DNA from: Mesorhizobium sp. WSM2240
GTDB taxonomy: Bacteria > Pseudomonadota > Alphaproteobacteria > Rhizobiales > Rhizobiaceae
Reading direction: 5' to 3'
DNA: 64,000 nucleotides
Assembly: GCF_040438645.1 (NCBI RefSeq)
Contig: NZ_CP159253.1
Coordinates: 1,054,001-1,118,000, forward strand
The notes beneath the pieces are model-generated. The model worked only from the letters and a program-made list of their open reading frames with translations. It did not search any database and was not told the origin of the DNA. Shown one piece after another: positions 28,140 to 37,851 of this stretch. A program made the position numbers and the translations under genes. Within the stretch, counting starts at the first letter, position 1; each line of letters begins with the position of its first letter.

Positions 28140-30118
28140 CCTCAAAGTCACCGCCGATCACCTCCGGCGCGACGCCTACCTCTACATCCGTCAGTCGACG
28201 CTGCGGCAGGTCGCCGAGAACGGCGAGAGCACGCAGCGACAGTATGGGCTGCGTGATCGCGCCATTGCCGCCGGTTGGCCGGCCGAACGCGTCCACGTGA
28301 TCGACTGCGACCTGGGCAAATCGGGGTCCAGCGCCGTTGCCCGCGACGGCTTCCAGGAACTGGTCAGCGAAGTAGCGCTCGCCAAGGCCGGCGTCGTCAT
28401 GGGGCTGGAGGTCTCGCGCCTGGCCCGCAACTCCGCAGACTGGCACCGGCTGCTTGAGCTGTGCGCCCTAACCAGCACCCTCATCCTCGATGAGGATGGC
28501 GTCTACGACCCGGCCAGCTTCAACGACAGGCTTCTTTTGGGTTTGAAAGGAACGATGTCGGAAGCGGAGTTGCACTTCCTCAAGGCGCGCATGCGCGGTG
28601 GCCAACTCAACAAGGCGAGCCGTGGTGAGCTGAAGATAGGGCCGCCCGTAGGCCTGGTCTACTTGCCCGATGGCACCCTTGCGCTCGACCCGGACGCCGA
28701 GGTGCAGGCCGCGCTCCGCATGGTGTTCACGACCTTCCAGCGCCTGGGCAGCGCAACCAGAACCGTCAAGTTCTTCCTCGACGAAGGCATCCTGTTCCCG
28801 CGACGACTGCGCAAGGGACCGCACAAAGGCGAGCTCATGTGGGCGCCGCCACGGCACGCCCGCATCCTCCAGGTCCTGCATAATCCGAGATATGCCGGCG
28901 CCTTCGTCTACGGTCGAACGCGTGGACGGCCCCGGCCGGGCGGCGGCGTCTCGCAGATCAAGGTTGATATGGCTGACTGGCGGTTCGTCATGCCCGACCT
29001 GCATCCGGGCTATATCGACTGGGAGCGCTTCAAGGCCAACCAGGAGCGTCTCGCCACCAATGCACAAGCCTATGGAATGCAGCGCCGCGCCGGGCCCGTC
29101 CGCGAAGGATCCGCCTTGCTCCAGGGCAGAGTTCTCTGCGGCCTTTGCGGCGGGCGCATGGGCGTCCATTACAGCCAGGAGCACGGTCAGCCTGTCCCGA
29201 CCTATATCTGCAAGGAGACGGCCACCCGCCGTGGCGGCAAGGTCTGCCAGTCCGTCCCCGGCAAAGTCGTCGACCCGGCGGTGGGTGCATTGCTTGTCGA
29301 GCTGATGACGCCGATGACCCTTGAGGTCACCCTAGCGGCGCCGCTACATGAAGGTCGATCCCGACAATCGCCTCGTTGCCGACACTCTCGAGGCCGAGTG
29401 GAACGAGAAGCTGCGGCTCCACACCGACGTCGTCGAGGACTATGAGCGACGCGCGCCCGAGGAAGCCGCTGCCCTCGATGCCGAGACGCAGCAACGCGTC
29501 CGCGATCTTGCCGAGCAGTTCCCGCGGATCTGGAGCGATGCCCGCATCGACGTCCGCGAGCGCAAGCGCATCCTGCGGCTGCTGGTCGCCGACGTCACCC
29601 TGGTCAAGGCCGAGATGATTACCGCAAACGTGCGACTATCCGGCGGGGCGACCCGCACCTTGACGCTGGAGCGGCCTTTGCCGATCGCCCAGATCCGCAA
29701 GTTCAAGCCTGAGCTCGTCGCCGAGGTCGACCGCTTGCTCGACCGTCATTGCGATCGCGAGATCGCCCATATCTTCAATGATGGTGGCCTGCGAACCTGG
29801 GAAGGCAAGCCGTTCAATACCAAGAAGATCGCCTTCATCCGGGCAGCCTACAACCTGCCCAGCCGTCGCCAGCGCCTGCGGGATTGTGGTCTGCTCACCA
29901 CCCAGGAAGTGGCCGAACACTTCGCTATCGCCGAGACCACGGTGCATCAATGGGGGCGCCAGGGGCTCATCTCCAAAGCCTGCAGCGACAATCTCAACCG
30001 TGGTCTGTGGGACATTCCTCACGACCTCGAGATCATCAAAGGCCGCCCCGGCCGAAACGCCGTTCCCGCCCGCCGAGCCTCAATTACCGTGCCCTCAACC
30101 GAACAGGACTCATTATGA
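28132..30118 (+). pseudogene. Large serine recombinase (element 2), internal deletion
   Basis: N-terminal catalytic domain intact: YLYIRQSTLRQV, DCDLGKSGSS, SRLARNSADWHRLLELC. Recombinase domain ILQVLHNPRYAGAFVYGR and zinc ribbon CGLCGGRM follow. At about 29338 the coiled-coil segment is lost: the frame leaves at TLEVTLA and the native sequence resumes in another frame at MKVDPDNRLVADTLEAEWNE (29348-30118). Compared with element 1, about 35 residues are missing and the frame is shifted. The C-terminal helix-turn-helix (TTQEVAEHFAIAETTVHQWG) is present. It is probably inactive unless the N-terminal fragment works alone. Confidence 0.82.
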
Positions 30119-30125
30119 AACAATC

Positions 30126-30895
30126 GCCTTATCCTTTGGACGTCTCGGCCTGGCTGCGAGAACTGCTGTGCCGTAATGGCTCGCCATCTCGGCATAGGTC
30201 CGGTTGAGGCCGGGGTCGTAGCGATCGGGGTTGGTGACGGCGGCCTTGAGATTGTCGCAGACCACGAACTTCGGCACACCGCCCAGAAAGCTAAAAAGGT
30301 TTGCATGCACGCCGATCCAGTCGGACAGGCTCTCGCTCGGGCACGCCTCGGCGTAGGTGTAGTTCGAGGCGCCCATCGCTGCGACGAACAGCTTCATGGG
30401 GCGCGCTTCGCCGGTGACGGGATCGAAGACGTCGATGGTGTCGCCGGCAAAATCAACAAACACCTTCTCGCCGCCCAGGTGTGTCTGGCGCATCGTCGGG
30501 CGGGTGCGCTCTTTCCAGGCCTCAAAGGTCGTGCAAAACCAGGTATAGCCAAAGCCGTCGGGATTGGCGGTGCGATATTCTTCCCACAGGAGCACCCGCG
30601 TTACGCCGCGGCGGCGTAATTGCTTCTCCACATAGCTCCAATCAGGCACCGGCCGCCGGGGACTTTGCGACCCAGCCTTGGGCGCCGGAAAGAGGAGCAG
30701 CTCAAGGCCTTCGTCATCAATCCCCTCGGGCAGCGGCCAGCTCAGCCCGGCAAGACGGGCGCGCCGCAGATAACCATGCACGACGCCGTTGCTCACCCCG
30801 AGCGTGTGCGCGATGACGCGTTCGGTCAGGGCTTGGACATGCCTTAAACGTAAAACTTCTCTGATCCGGCGCATCGACAATCTCTGGGTTGGCAT
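30126..30895 (-). pseudogene. istA: istA, 5' part
   Basis: N-terminal and catalytic portion of the IS21 transposase. It starts near 30895 (MPTQRLSMRRIREVLRLRHV) with a helix-turn-helix in VIAHTLGVSNGVVHGYLRRA. The first two DDE aspartates are in VFVDFAGDTID and FVVCDNLKAAV. It stops being native at RPKDKA, where element 2 is inserted; the next residues in frame (IVS, stop) are foreign. The remainder is at 26210-26986. Confidence 0.85.
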
Positions 30896-31090
30896 CAGGC
30901 TTGCTCGTTTTGAACGAGGCATCCTGTAGACCGGTTGAGTTGTCGGCCGAAGCATCCCGCACCTCCGAAAAGGTGCTCACGATCGCCTGAAATCGTTGCT
31001 CACGATCGTCTGAAATCGTTGGTCATGATCCCGTGAAATCCGTTCTCACGATGCGGTGAAATCCGTGCTCACGATCGCCTGAAATACGCA

Positions 31091-31627
31091 ACACTGTCCC
31101 CGGCGCGTACCTGGTACTTCCGCAAGGGGCCAGCATATATCATGTCTTCGACAATGCCGCTGACAAACTGTCTTTGGTCCGCGTCCACTCGCCTTGGAGC
31201 CCCCCTCTCGGCAACGCAGATACGCTCTGGCCGGAGCATCGCGACGGTGCCCAAGGGCGGCGCGACATCGGATTCGACCTGGAACCCCGGGGGTTCAAGG
31301 AAATTGGCCTCGCCCAGAAACTCCGCCGCGAATCGTGTCGCGGGTCGGTCATAGAGAGCCTCAGGTGTATCGATTTGCTCGATTTCCCCGGCGTGCATGA
31401 CGACGATGCGGTCCGATAGCGTGAGCGCCTCCTCCTGGTCGTGCGTGACGCAGATGGTCGTTTTGCCAAACTCCCGGTGCAAGCTTTTAATCTCGCCTTG
31501 CATCTGCTCGCGAAGGTTCCGGTCGAGGGCACCCAGCGGCTCGTCTAGCAGGAGAAGCGGCGGATCGGCGATCAGGGCGCGGGAAAGCGCCACACGCTGT
31601 TGCTGCCCACCGCTCAGTTGTGATGAC
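31091..31627 (-). pseudogene. ABC transporter ATP-binding protein, middle part (PotA-like)
   Basis: It begins abruptly at the signature [20 protein letters not shown] with Walker [14 protein letters not shown] and the H-loop [17 protein letters not shown], then a TOBE-like domain to YQVRAGDSV, where the IS21 element enters. The Walker A part is gone: the upstream sequence is fused to a binding-protein gene at about 31628-31631. The gene is doubly broken, by a 5' deletion and an IS insertion. Confidence 0.85.
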
Positions 31628-31630
31628 AAC

Positions 31631-32353
31631 CTTGTCGTGCAGCATTTGTTGGATGTCGGATCCCGTAGTGGTCCATTTGCGGATATGCGGTTTTATCTTG
31701 TCCAGGCTCGCGAAAGCTCGATCGATATCCAAAGGGTAGAGAGCGTGAGCAGGCACACCGTCTGCCAGCAGAGCTTCTTCCCAAGGGCCGGCTTCTCCGT
31801 ACTCGCCGGTTGGCAACGTGCGAACTCCGGGATACTTCACGACATCCCAAAATTCTGCCCAAGTAGCGGGCCGCGGTTTGTCAGCTGGGAACCTCTCGAG
31901 GTTGTAGACCATGCATAACGCGTAAACAATCGACCCGACAGCGTGCGAACCCTTTGCGAAGTCCAGCATCGCGTCCAAATCGTCTGCCTTGTAAATAGAG
32001 TAATCAATCTCTTCGAGGTAGCCCTTTTGCGAAGCCAGCAAGGTTGTGCCCGGGCTGACAGGAACCACATCAACCGAAACAGTATTGGTCAATGTCATTA
32101 GCTGAAGCTTGGCCAGGGAAAACTCATCGGCACCGGGGGTCACTTTGATTCCCGTCTCTGCTTCGAATGGCCTTGCATAAGCCTCCATACAGGCCTTTGC
32201 GTAGTCGCCGCCATTGAGCATGGCTATCACCTCGCCCGCGGATGGGCTGCAGCGCGGCGGGGTCGATAAGACATCGCACCTACTGCCACTGCGGATGCCC
32301 TGTGAATGAAACGTCTGCGGTTTATCGACACCACTTTTCCTCCTCCTCCTCAT
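31631..32353 (-). pseudogene. ABC transporter binding protein (PotD-like), 3' truncated
   Basis: The frame reads AGEVIAMLNGGDYAKACMEA, FEAETGIKVTPGADEFSLAK and MVYNLERFPADKPRPATWAE, an extracellular solute-binding protein family 1 pattern as in spermidine/putrescine-type systems. It ends at [12 protein letters not shown], after which the sequence is the ATPase gene in a different frame. About the last third of the protein is missing. The extreme N-terminus does not give a clean signal peptide, so an early indel is also possible. Gene order (binding protein, ATPase, permease, permease) is that of a pot-like operon. Confidence 0.7.
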
Positions 32354-32480
32354 TGTTCCCGTCGCTGGGCAGGAATCGTTTGTTGTTTTGGAACTGCAGC
32401 CTTAGTCCGGCCACTAGAGCACGTCCCGAGATCGATGAATCGATTGTGATGTGACGGCGGCGTTTGTAGGTGATTCAACA

Positions 32481-32500
32481 TCCACCTCGATGGAGGTGGA
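32481..32500 (+). promoter_or_regulatory. Hairpin covering the ribosome-binding site of the IS630 transposase
   Basis: TCCACCTC and GAGGTGGA form a perfect 8-bp stem with loop GATG, ending 2 bp before the ATG at 32503. The Shine-Dalgarno GGAGG (32492-32496) lies in the 3' arm, so the hairpin would hide it. Similar structures in other insertion sequences limit translation of transposase from read-through transcripts; that role here is inferred. Confidence 0.6.
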
Positions 32501-32502
32501 TT

Positions 32503-33301
32503 ATGGGAAGAGCACTGAGCGGGGATCTTCGGTCACGGGTGCTGAAGGCAACGGACGAAGGCATGTCGGCGCGGCAAGCAGCGGCGCGGTTTGGCGTGGG
32601 AGTATCCAGCGCGATCCGGTGGATTGCACGGGCCAAAATCGGCGAGTTGGCACCCCGCCCGCAAGGCCGTCGCCGCGCCTCCAGCCTCGATGCGCATGAA
32701 GCGTTCATCGTGGGGATGATCGAGGAGTGTAAGGACATCACGCTGAACGAGATGGTGGAGCGGCTCTTGGCCGAGCAGTCGGTGCGGATCAGCCGCAGTG
32801 CCTTGAGTGCCTGGCTGCGCGGCCGAGGCTGGACGCATAAAAAAAGTCCGCGCACGCATTGGAGCAGGACCGCCCCGACGTCCTGAAGCGCCGCTGGGAC
32901 TGGTTCGAGGACCAGCTCGATCTCGATCCGGCGAAGCTCGTGTTCATCGATGAGACCGGCCTCTCCACGAAGATGGCCCGACTTCGGGGACGTGCGCCGC
33001 GCGGCGAGCGCTGCCGCGCCGGTGTGCCGCATGGCCATTGGAAAACCACGACCTTCACCGGCGCGCTGCGGCTGACCGGCATGACCGCACCCTTCGTCTA
33101 CGATGGCGCCATGAACGGCAATGTGTTCCTGGCCTATGTCGAACAGGTGCTGGTGCCGACGCTCGAGCCCGGCGACATCGTCGTCATGGACAACCTGCCC
33201 GCTCACAAGGCCGCCGGCGTTCGCAACGCTATCGAGACGGCCGGTGCAAGCCTGCTCTACCTGCCGCCCTACAGTCCTGACTTCAATCCGATTGAAGACG
33301 C
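32503..33301 (+). pseudogene. IS630-family transposase, two frames with A7 slippage, 3' truncated
   Basis: The first frame (32503-32886) holds the helix-turn-helix region (MGRALSGDLRSRVLKATDEG, MSARQAAARFGVGVSSAIRW). The DDE core is in the -1 frame ([64 protein letters not shown]). The change occurs at A7 (32839-32845) in CAT AAA AAA AGT, the usual programmed -1 site of such elements. The gene stops at FNPIED because a recombinase-element end is joined there (about 33295); the catalytic glutamate is in NPIE. Confidence 0.85.
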
Positions 33302-33560
33302 ATAGTCGGGAAACCTCTGAAGGTGAGGTTCCGTTGATACCACGCATTGGCCACGATTCTGTTGGTTCAATGGATAGTGAGTCGCGATGAACCAGAAGCG
33401 GACACACATCCGATGGACGGATTTTCCAGCAGACCGGCGTCGACGCCTCGTGGCGATGATCAGCAGTCTGATACAACGGAGTGTGTCGACGGATCGGGAG
33501 ATCGGTCATGAATGCGGAACCGAGCCTGCTCACCTTCGCGTTGCCGGAAAAGATCCACAG
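33268..33560 (+). repeat. Direct repeat, copy A: IS630 3' part plus left end of recombinase element
   Basis: Nearly identical to 37531-37841. It covers the end of the IS630 gene (CTGCCGCCCTACAGTCCTGA..), the join at CGAT, and the leader of the element 3 recombinase gene as far as GATCCACAG. The main difference seen is an extra AAAGCGCT in copy B. Copy A then switches to istA sequence, so the rest of its recombinase element has been replaced. Confidence 0.85.
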
Positions 33561-33870
33561 CTACGGCTACAGTCGCTTTTGTGAACTCCTGCGCGGATTC
33601 CAGCAGCGACTGTCACCGACAATGCGTCAGGAGCACGCCGCCGGCGACAAGGTCTTCGTGGATTATTCCGGCAAGAAGATCCCGATTGCCGACCGCAAGA
33701 CCGGCGAGATCCGCGAGGCGGAGATCTTCGTGGCGGTGCTGGGTGCCTCCAGTTACACGTTCGCCGAGGCGACCTGGACGCGAACGCAGCCCGACTGGAT
33801 TGGCTCGCATGTCCGGATGTTTCGGTTTTTCCAAGGCGTTCCCAGGCTCGTGGTGCTCGATTTTTTTCCC
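33508..33870 (+). pseudogene. Chimera: recombinase leader fused in frame to IstA catalytic core
   Basis: The ATG at 33508 begins MNAEPSLLTFALPEKIHS, identical to the leader of the element 3 recombinase, and continues in frame into YGYSRFCELLRGFQQRLSPT and DKVFVDYSGKKIPIADRKTG, an IS21 IstA core. The first DDE aspartate is in VFVDYSG; the second, at LVVLD, is where the sequence breaks off into unrelated DNA. The junction at CCACAGCTACGGCTAC suggests recombination between an element copy and another IS21. Confidence 0.75.
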
Positions 33871-33904
33871 GGGAACAAAACCGGGGTAAACCCGCATTTG
33901 AGAG

Positions 33905-34662
33905 AAGACGCTCGCGCTGTTCGATGCCTATTTGTCCAAGAACAACAACGGTGGCCTTGCCGAGATAACCCCGGCACTGGTGGATGAGTTTCTCCTCTCG
34001 CGTCCAAGGTCGCGCCCGAGAAGCTATAACCAGCTGTGCTGTACGGTAGGGCGACTGTTCTGGTATCTCGTCGATCACGAGAAGCTCGCACAGACACCGT
34101 TGAGATCCCGCCACGGCGCGGAAGATATCAGCGCACGCCATTTATCTTCGACACAGACGCAGTCACTCGGTTGCTCGCTCTTGCCAAGGCGCTTCCGAGC
34201 CACAATACGATCGAGCGTGGCAACACGTATTTCGTACTGTTCGCTGTCCTTTACGGGCTGGGATTGCGCGTCGGCGAGGCCTGCCGACTATGTCTCAAAG
34301 ACGTCGATCTGGAACGGCGGCTGCTCGTTATGCGGGAGACCAAGTTCTACAAGAGCCGCCTTGTCCCATTTGGGCCGAAGCTCGGAGCACTCCTGGGCCA
34401 GCATCTGCATCAACGCCAGACTACCGCGCTCGCAACAAGCACTGCGGACGATCAGCCGCTATTTTGCTTGCGCGGAGGTCGCCCAATCAATCCTAGGACC
34501 ATCAGCCAGACCTTTCACGCTCTGGTCCCGAGCCTAAATCTACGGATCCCACCCGGCATTTCGCCTCCACGCCTGCACGATCTGAGACACTCGTTTGCCG
34601 TTGGCACACTCACGCGCTGGTACAGGCTCGGCCTGGATCCTCAGACGAAGCTTCTTGCCCTC
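33905..34662 (+). pseudogene. Tyrosine recombinase/integrase, truncated and frameshifted
   Basis: The N-terminal SAM-like part reads KTLALFDAYLSKNNNGGLAE and LVDEFLLSRPRSRPRSYNQL. After a slip near 34105 the catalytic domain continues PFIFDTDAVTRLLALAKALP, with the first arginine in YGLGLRVGEACRL and the HxxR box in LHDLRHSFAVGTLTRWYRLG. It is cut at DPQTKLLAL, before the nucleophilic tyrosine, where the ATP-grasp region begins. It is missing its start, is frameshifted and lacks tyrosine, so it is inactive. Confidence 0.78.
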
Positions 34663-35889
34663 TCATTCGCTAACGTTCGGAAATGGTGTGATTGACCAAT
34701 CGATTAAGTCGACGGCATGCTGAAGTATTGCCTCAGTCCTCGCACGACCGGGTGAAGCGGCGATGACATATCCGATCGCGTCTCGGTAATCGCCTTTTCT
34801 AACGATCGGTGTCTTGGGTTTAGCATACAACGTGACCTCGGCGACACCTGACACAGCAGCCGCCCGACCATCGCCACTGATCCAATCGAGTGTGCCATCT
34901 CTATCAGGAAGGAGGAACCACGCGGCCGCAGTTTGCGAATGCCTTCTGCGCAAATCCCACTCCTCGCCGATGACAAGCTTGATGTGCTCGGTGACGAGAT
35001 CGATACCATAAGCCAACTGAAGCAGTTGAGGTTCGCCTGAGCCAGCAAGACGCGGATTGACTTCGATGACGACCGGGCCACGCTTCGTCCACCGGAGTTC
35101 TATGTTCGTCGGCCCCCAGCCAAGACCGAGAGCTCGCAAACAGCTCAGTGAAACGTCGGCGATATGTTTATGCTCGTCATCGCTCAGCGGGGCCGGAAAC
35201 GTCGTCTTACGAAAGACGAAATGCGGTGGGGCGCCGAAATCAACGGCGACAATCCCAACAACCTCATTTCCCATTATCTCGACGCTATAAAAGGCGCCTT
35301 GTGCGAATTCTTCAACCAGTATCCTAGGCGAAGACAGCAAAATGTGCTCCCCGCCCAACAGGTAACTCGTATGTTCGGCCAGCTCATCGACGTTGTGGCA
35401 CAATCGAACCCCCATGCTGCCGCCGCCCACGATCGGCTTAAGAATCACTGGCAGGCCGATCTGCAAGGCAGAGCTTTCTACGTCCGCCGCATTCGCTGCC
35501 ACGCGATAACCAGGTATTGGAATGCCAGCCTGCGCGAGGAGCTCACGTTGGGCAAATTTGTCACAGCATCGTTCAATGGATGCAGGGTTCGGTCCCGCTA
35601 GACCGAAATACTGACAGAGCTTGGCGGCTGTCGCATAGAACCTCTCCCTGGCGCTCGTTATGCCAGCAATGTCATAGGTCGCACGCAGCCGGGAACATTC
35701 GAGGATCAGGGAATCGAGATTGGCAGTATCGACACGGATAGCCTCAAGACTTTCAGGTGCAAGATAGTCGTACTGAGCTGGATCAGCCGACAGGGTAATT
35801 GGATGGAGACCAAGACGAAGGGCCGCTTGGATGAACAGCGGGCCATTGTTCTCTATGCCTTCAATCAGGATGAGCGCTCTTCGTGCCAT
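34663..35889 (-). CDS. ATP-grasp ligase-like protein
   Basis: Intact 408-residue protein of the ATP-grasp superfamily (carboxylate-amine ligases, carbamoyl-phosphate-synthase-like fold). Order of parts: Rossmann-like start MARRALILIEGIENNGPLFI, lid and glycine-rich loop KPIVGGGSMGV (151-161), LVEEFAQGAFYSVEIMG (191-207), and the metal/ATP site ELRWTKRGPVVIEVNPRLAG (264-283). It resembles free-standing amino-acid ligases of the carnosine-synthase/L-amino-acid ligase group more than a biotin carboxylase, but the subfamily is uncertain. The next intact gene on the same strand is panD at 40060, whose product makes beta-alanine; a link is speculative. Flanks are IS debris. Confidence 0.75.
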   Translation of the reverse strand: MARRALILIEGIENNGPLFIQAALRLGLHPITLSADPAQYDYLAPESLEAIRVDTANLDSLILECSRLRATYDIAGITSARERFYATAAKLCQYFGLAGPNPASIERCCDKFAQRELLAQAGIPIPGYRVAANAADVESSALQIGLPVILKPIVGGGSMGVRLCHNVDELAEHTSYLLGGEHILLSSPRILVEEFAQGAFYSVEIMGNEVVGIVAVDFGAPPHFVFRKTTFPAPLSDDEHKHIADVSLSCLRALGLGWGPTNIELRWTKRGPVVIEVNPRLAGSGEPQLLQLAYGIDLVTEHIKLVIGEEWDLRRRHSQTAAAWFLLPDRDGTLDWISGDGRAAAVSGVAEVTLYAKPKTPIVRKGDYRDAIGYVIAASPGRARTEAILQHAVDLIDWSITPFPNVSE

Positions 35890-37460
35890 TGTCTATCTAT
35901 TGACCTTCCGTTTCGTGCTGCGCCGCTATCAGCTTTTTAGCCCTGCCTGACCTCAGGCTTTGTGGTGAGCGCCATTGATTTGCTGAGCAAGTAACATTGT
36001 TTGCAATCTGCCGTCGTAAAATTCCTGTAAATCTATTTGAAGGATTTATTTGCAACGGCTGAAGTATGACGCAAGGAGGATCGGCGAGCCACTGGCCGGG
36101 CGCGCGACTGGCGAACTGCTCGGCCAAGGAATTTCGGCAAGGGCCGCCAGCACCTCCATCGGCTGTTTTAAGCCAGGTGCAACGTATGGCATTCACGATC
36201 GCGATGGTTGATGCGGACTCGGGATCAACAGCGACCTCGATCCCGTCACCGCGGCCGTTGCGGTCGCCTTCGTCCATTCGCGGCTTGGCGGGGCGACGCG
36301 TGTTGAATCGCTGGCGGCCCCCGCGAGGCCCAATGCTTGCACTGGTTTGCGGAAGCCATATCCATGCTCGATATATCGAGCTTGCCATTGGGATCGCCTA
36401 TCGCTCCGTTCGCTCCTATCGTAACGCCCCGACGGAAAGCTTGGCGCCGCAAACGCTTACTACGTTGCCGTGGTCGCGATCCGACTTGGCCTGATTGGAT
36501 GGAGGTTGCCTCTATTCAGTCGGACGGGAAGGCTTCGGAAGCACTGATATTTCGTCGAGAACGACTGCGGCCTTGATTTCGAATTTGCGGGAAATCGCAT
36601 GTTTGCGGATCGTTTTCTTTGCGGGTTGCGGCGGTTTCGCGACCGAGCGAAGCAGTGTTCATTGCCCTCATCGCCGTGAACGGAGTCACAGGGGATGGTC
36701 AAACGACGCGAGCCGCGCGCTGCGGGGCGCGCAATTTGGGCATGCCGTGTTGCCGACTGGGCTGATGGCCTTGAATTCTTGTGCATAACTTCGACCTGTC
36801 GGACGAGGGTTGTGCGCGCGCTGGGTCGAAAATTAGCAAACATCTCGATCGAGCGGTGGTCGCGCAATTCCGCGGAGCCGTCTCCGGTCACCTCGTCCAT
36901 CTCGTCGAAGCCGACTCATGTGAAGACCATTGAGGGGCAGTAGCCGAGGTCGAAACCAGCCTGCAGAGCGCCGCAGGCGATCTGCCGTAGTTGTCGGCCG
37001 GTGGAGATCGTGGCTGGTCCGCCAAGATCGAGATAGTCGCGATCCCATATATCGGCCCGACGATGCGCCAGCGACCGACCAGGTGGCACCCTGCTGGCGC
37101 AGTCATGCCTGCACCGTCAGCAGCTTCGGAGGGCACCAGATTGTCCGCGGCGGCAGCGAAGGTGAAGGCCCACTCGACGCGATGGCGCCCCCGGGAACTT
37201 TGTCTTGTCCTAGCTCTAGAAAACATCCTAGTGAGGCAACGGCAGGATCATTTGGGAGCATTCATAGTGAGGCAATCCGAATCTTATCCTGATCGCCGCA
37301 CCGCACCAGAAGCCGTCTAGTCCAGCCGCCTGGATGACAATGATCCGGAAGCGCTCCCCCGGTTCGTGCCCGAGCCTTTTCCCGGACCGTGCAAACAGTT
37401 CCAGGAAACCCGCAACGTCCCCGCTCCGCAGAGAATGCTTGGACATCTTCTCCCCGCCAC
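35890..37460. other. Gene-free interval with faint transposase remnants
   Basis: About 1.5 kb without an intact gene. On minus around 37130-37205 the frame contains RHRVEWAFTFAAAADNLV, which resembles the C-terminus of IS5/IS1182-like transposases. On minus around 36860-36920 GFDEMDEVTGDGSAEL resembles a short motif of small rhizobial proteins of unknown function. The 35990-36500 part has frames on both strands but nothing I recognise. Confidence 0.35.
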
Positions 37461-37479
37461 CCGGCGACATCCAGGCCAA

Positions 37480-37568
37480 GGCCTGGGACATGCGAGAGGC
37501 GATCGAAGCTACCCGTGCAAGGCTAATGTTCCTGCCGCCCTACAGTCCTGACTTCAATCCGATTGAAG
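37480..37568 (+). pseudogene. IS630-family transposase, fragment before recombinase element 3
   Basis: The frame reads AWDMREAIEATRARLMFLPP and [10 protein letters not shown], the last part of an IS630 DDE domain, and breaks at the CGAT junction with element 3. The rest of the gene resumes at 39871. Upstream of 37480 the sequence is degraded. Confidence 0.75.
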
Positions 37569-37841
37569 ACGCATAGTCGGGAGACCTCTGAAGGTGAGGT
37601 TCCGTTGATACCACGCATTGGCCACAAAGCGCTGATTCTGTTGGTTCAATGGATAGTGAGTCGCGATGAACCAGAAGCGGACACACATCCGATGGACGGA
37701 TTTGCCAGCAGACCGGCGTCGACGCCTCGTGGCGATGATCAGCAGTCTGATACAACGGAATGTGTCGACGGATCGGGAGATCGGTCATGAATGCGGAACC
37801 GAGCCTGCTCACCTTCGCGTTGCCGGAAAAGATCCACAGCC
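37531..37841 (+). repeat. Direct repeat, copy B
   Basis: Partner of 33268-33560 (see that entry). Here the recombinase gene continues normally after GATCCACAG, so this is the parental arrangement. Confidence 0.85.
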
Positions 37842-37851
37842 GCCACAATGA
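37666..37851 (+). CDS. Small leader protein of element 3 (61 residues)
   Basis: The product begins MNQKRTHIRWTDLPADRRRR and is basic. A nearly identical reading frame is kept in the repeat copy at 33387. It overlaps the start of the recombinase gene, so it could be an accessory or translation-coupling peptide. No family is recognised. Confidence 0.45.
   Translation: MNQKRTHIRWTDLPADRRRRLVAMISSLIQRNVSTDREIGHECGTEPAHLRVAGKDPQPPQ

Larger units (their letters stand above)
26987..30130 (+). mobile_element. Serine-recombinase element 2 (in istA)
   Basis: A unit of about 3.14 kb with gene order DUF5372-type protein, helix-turn-helix protein, large serine recombinase. The junctions share GCCTT (26982-26986 and 30126-30130). 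Removing one copy restores the istA reading PKDKAKVEV exactly at the codons leading to the catalytic glutamate. The recombinase stop is a few bases from the right end, as in element 1. Confidence 0.78.
22687..31090 (-). mobile_element. IS21-family element carrying two nested recombinase elements
   Basis: The borders are set by a 7-bp target duplication, ACACTGT, at 22680-22686 and 31091-31097. The ends are inverted: TGCGCATTTC.. on the left and, reverse-complemented, TGCGTATTTC.. on the right. Each end holds several copies of a unit like GATCGTGAGCA-nn-ATTTCA, the multiple terminal repeats usual for IS21. Inside are istA and istB on the minus strand, each interrupted by a serine-recombinase element (22941-25566 and 26987-30130). 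Without those inserts the element would be about 2.63 kb, a normal IS21 size. It interrupts a PotA-like ATPase gene. Confidence 0.88.

Noticed and set aside
35990..36500. Possible gene on either strand
   Set aside because: Several frames are open but none has a start with a ribosome-binding site or any recognised motif.
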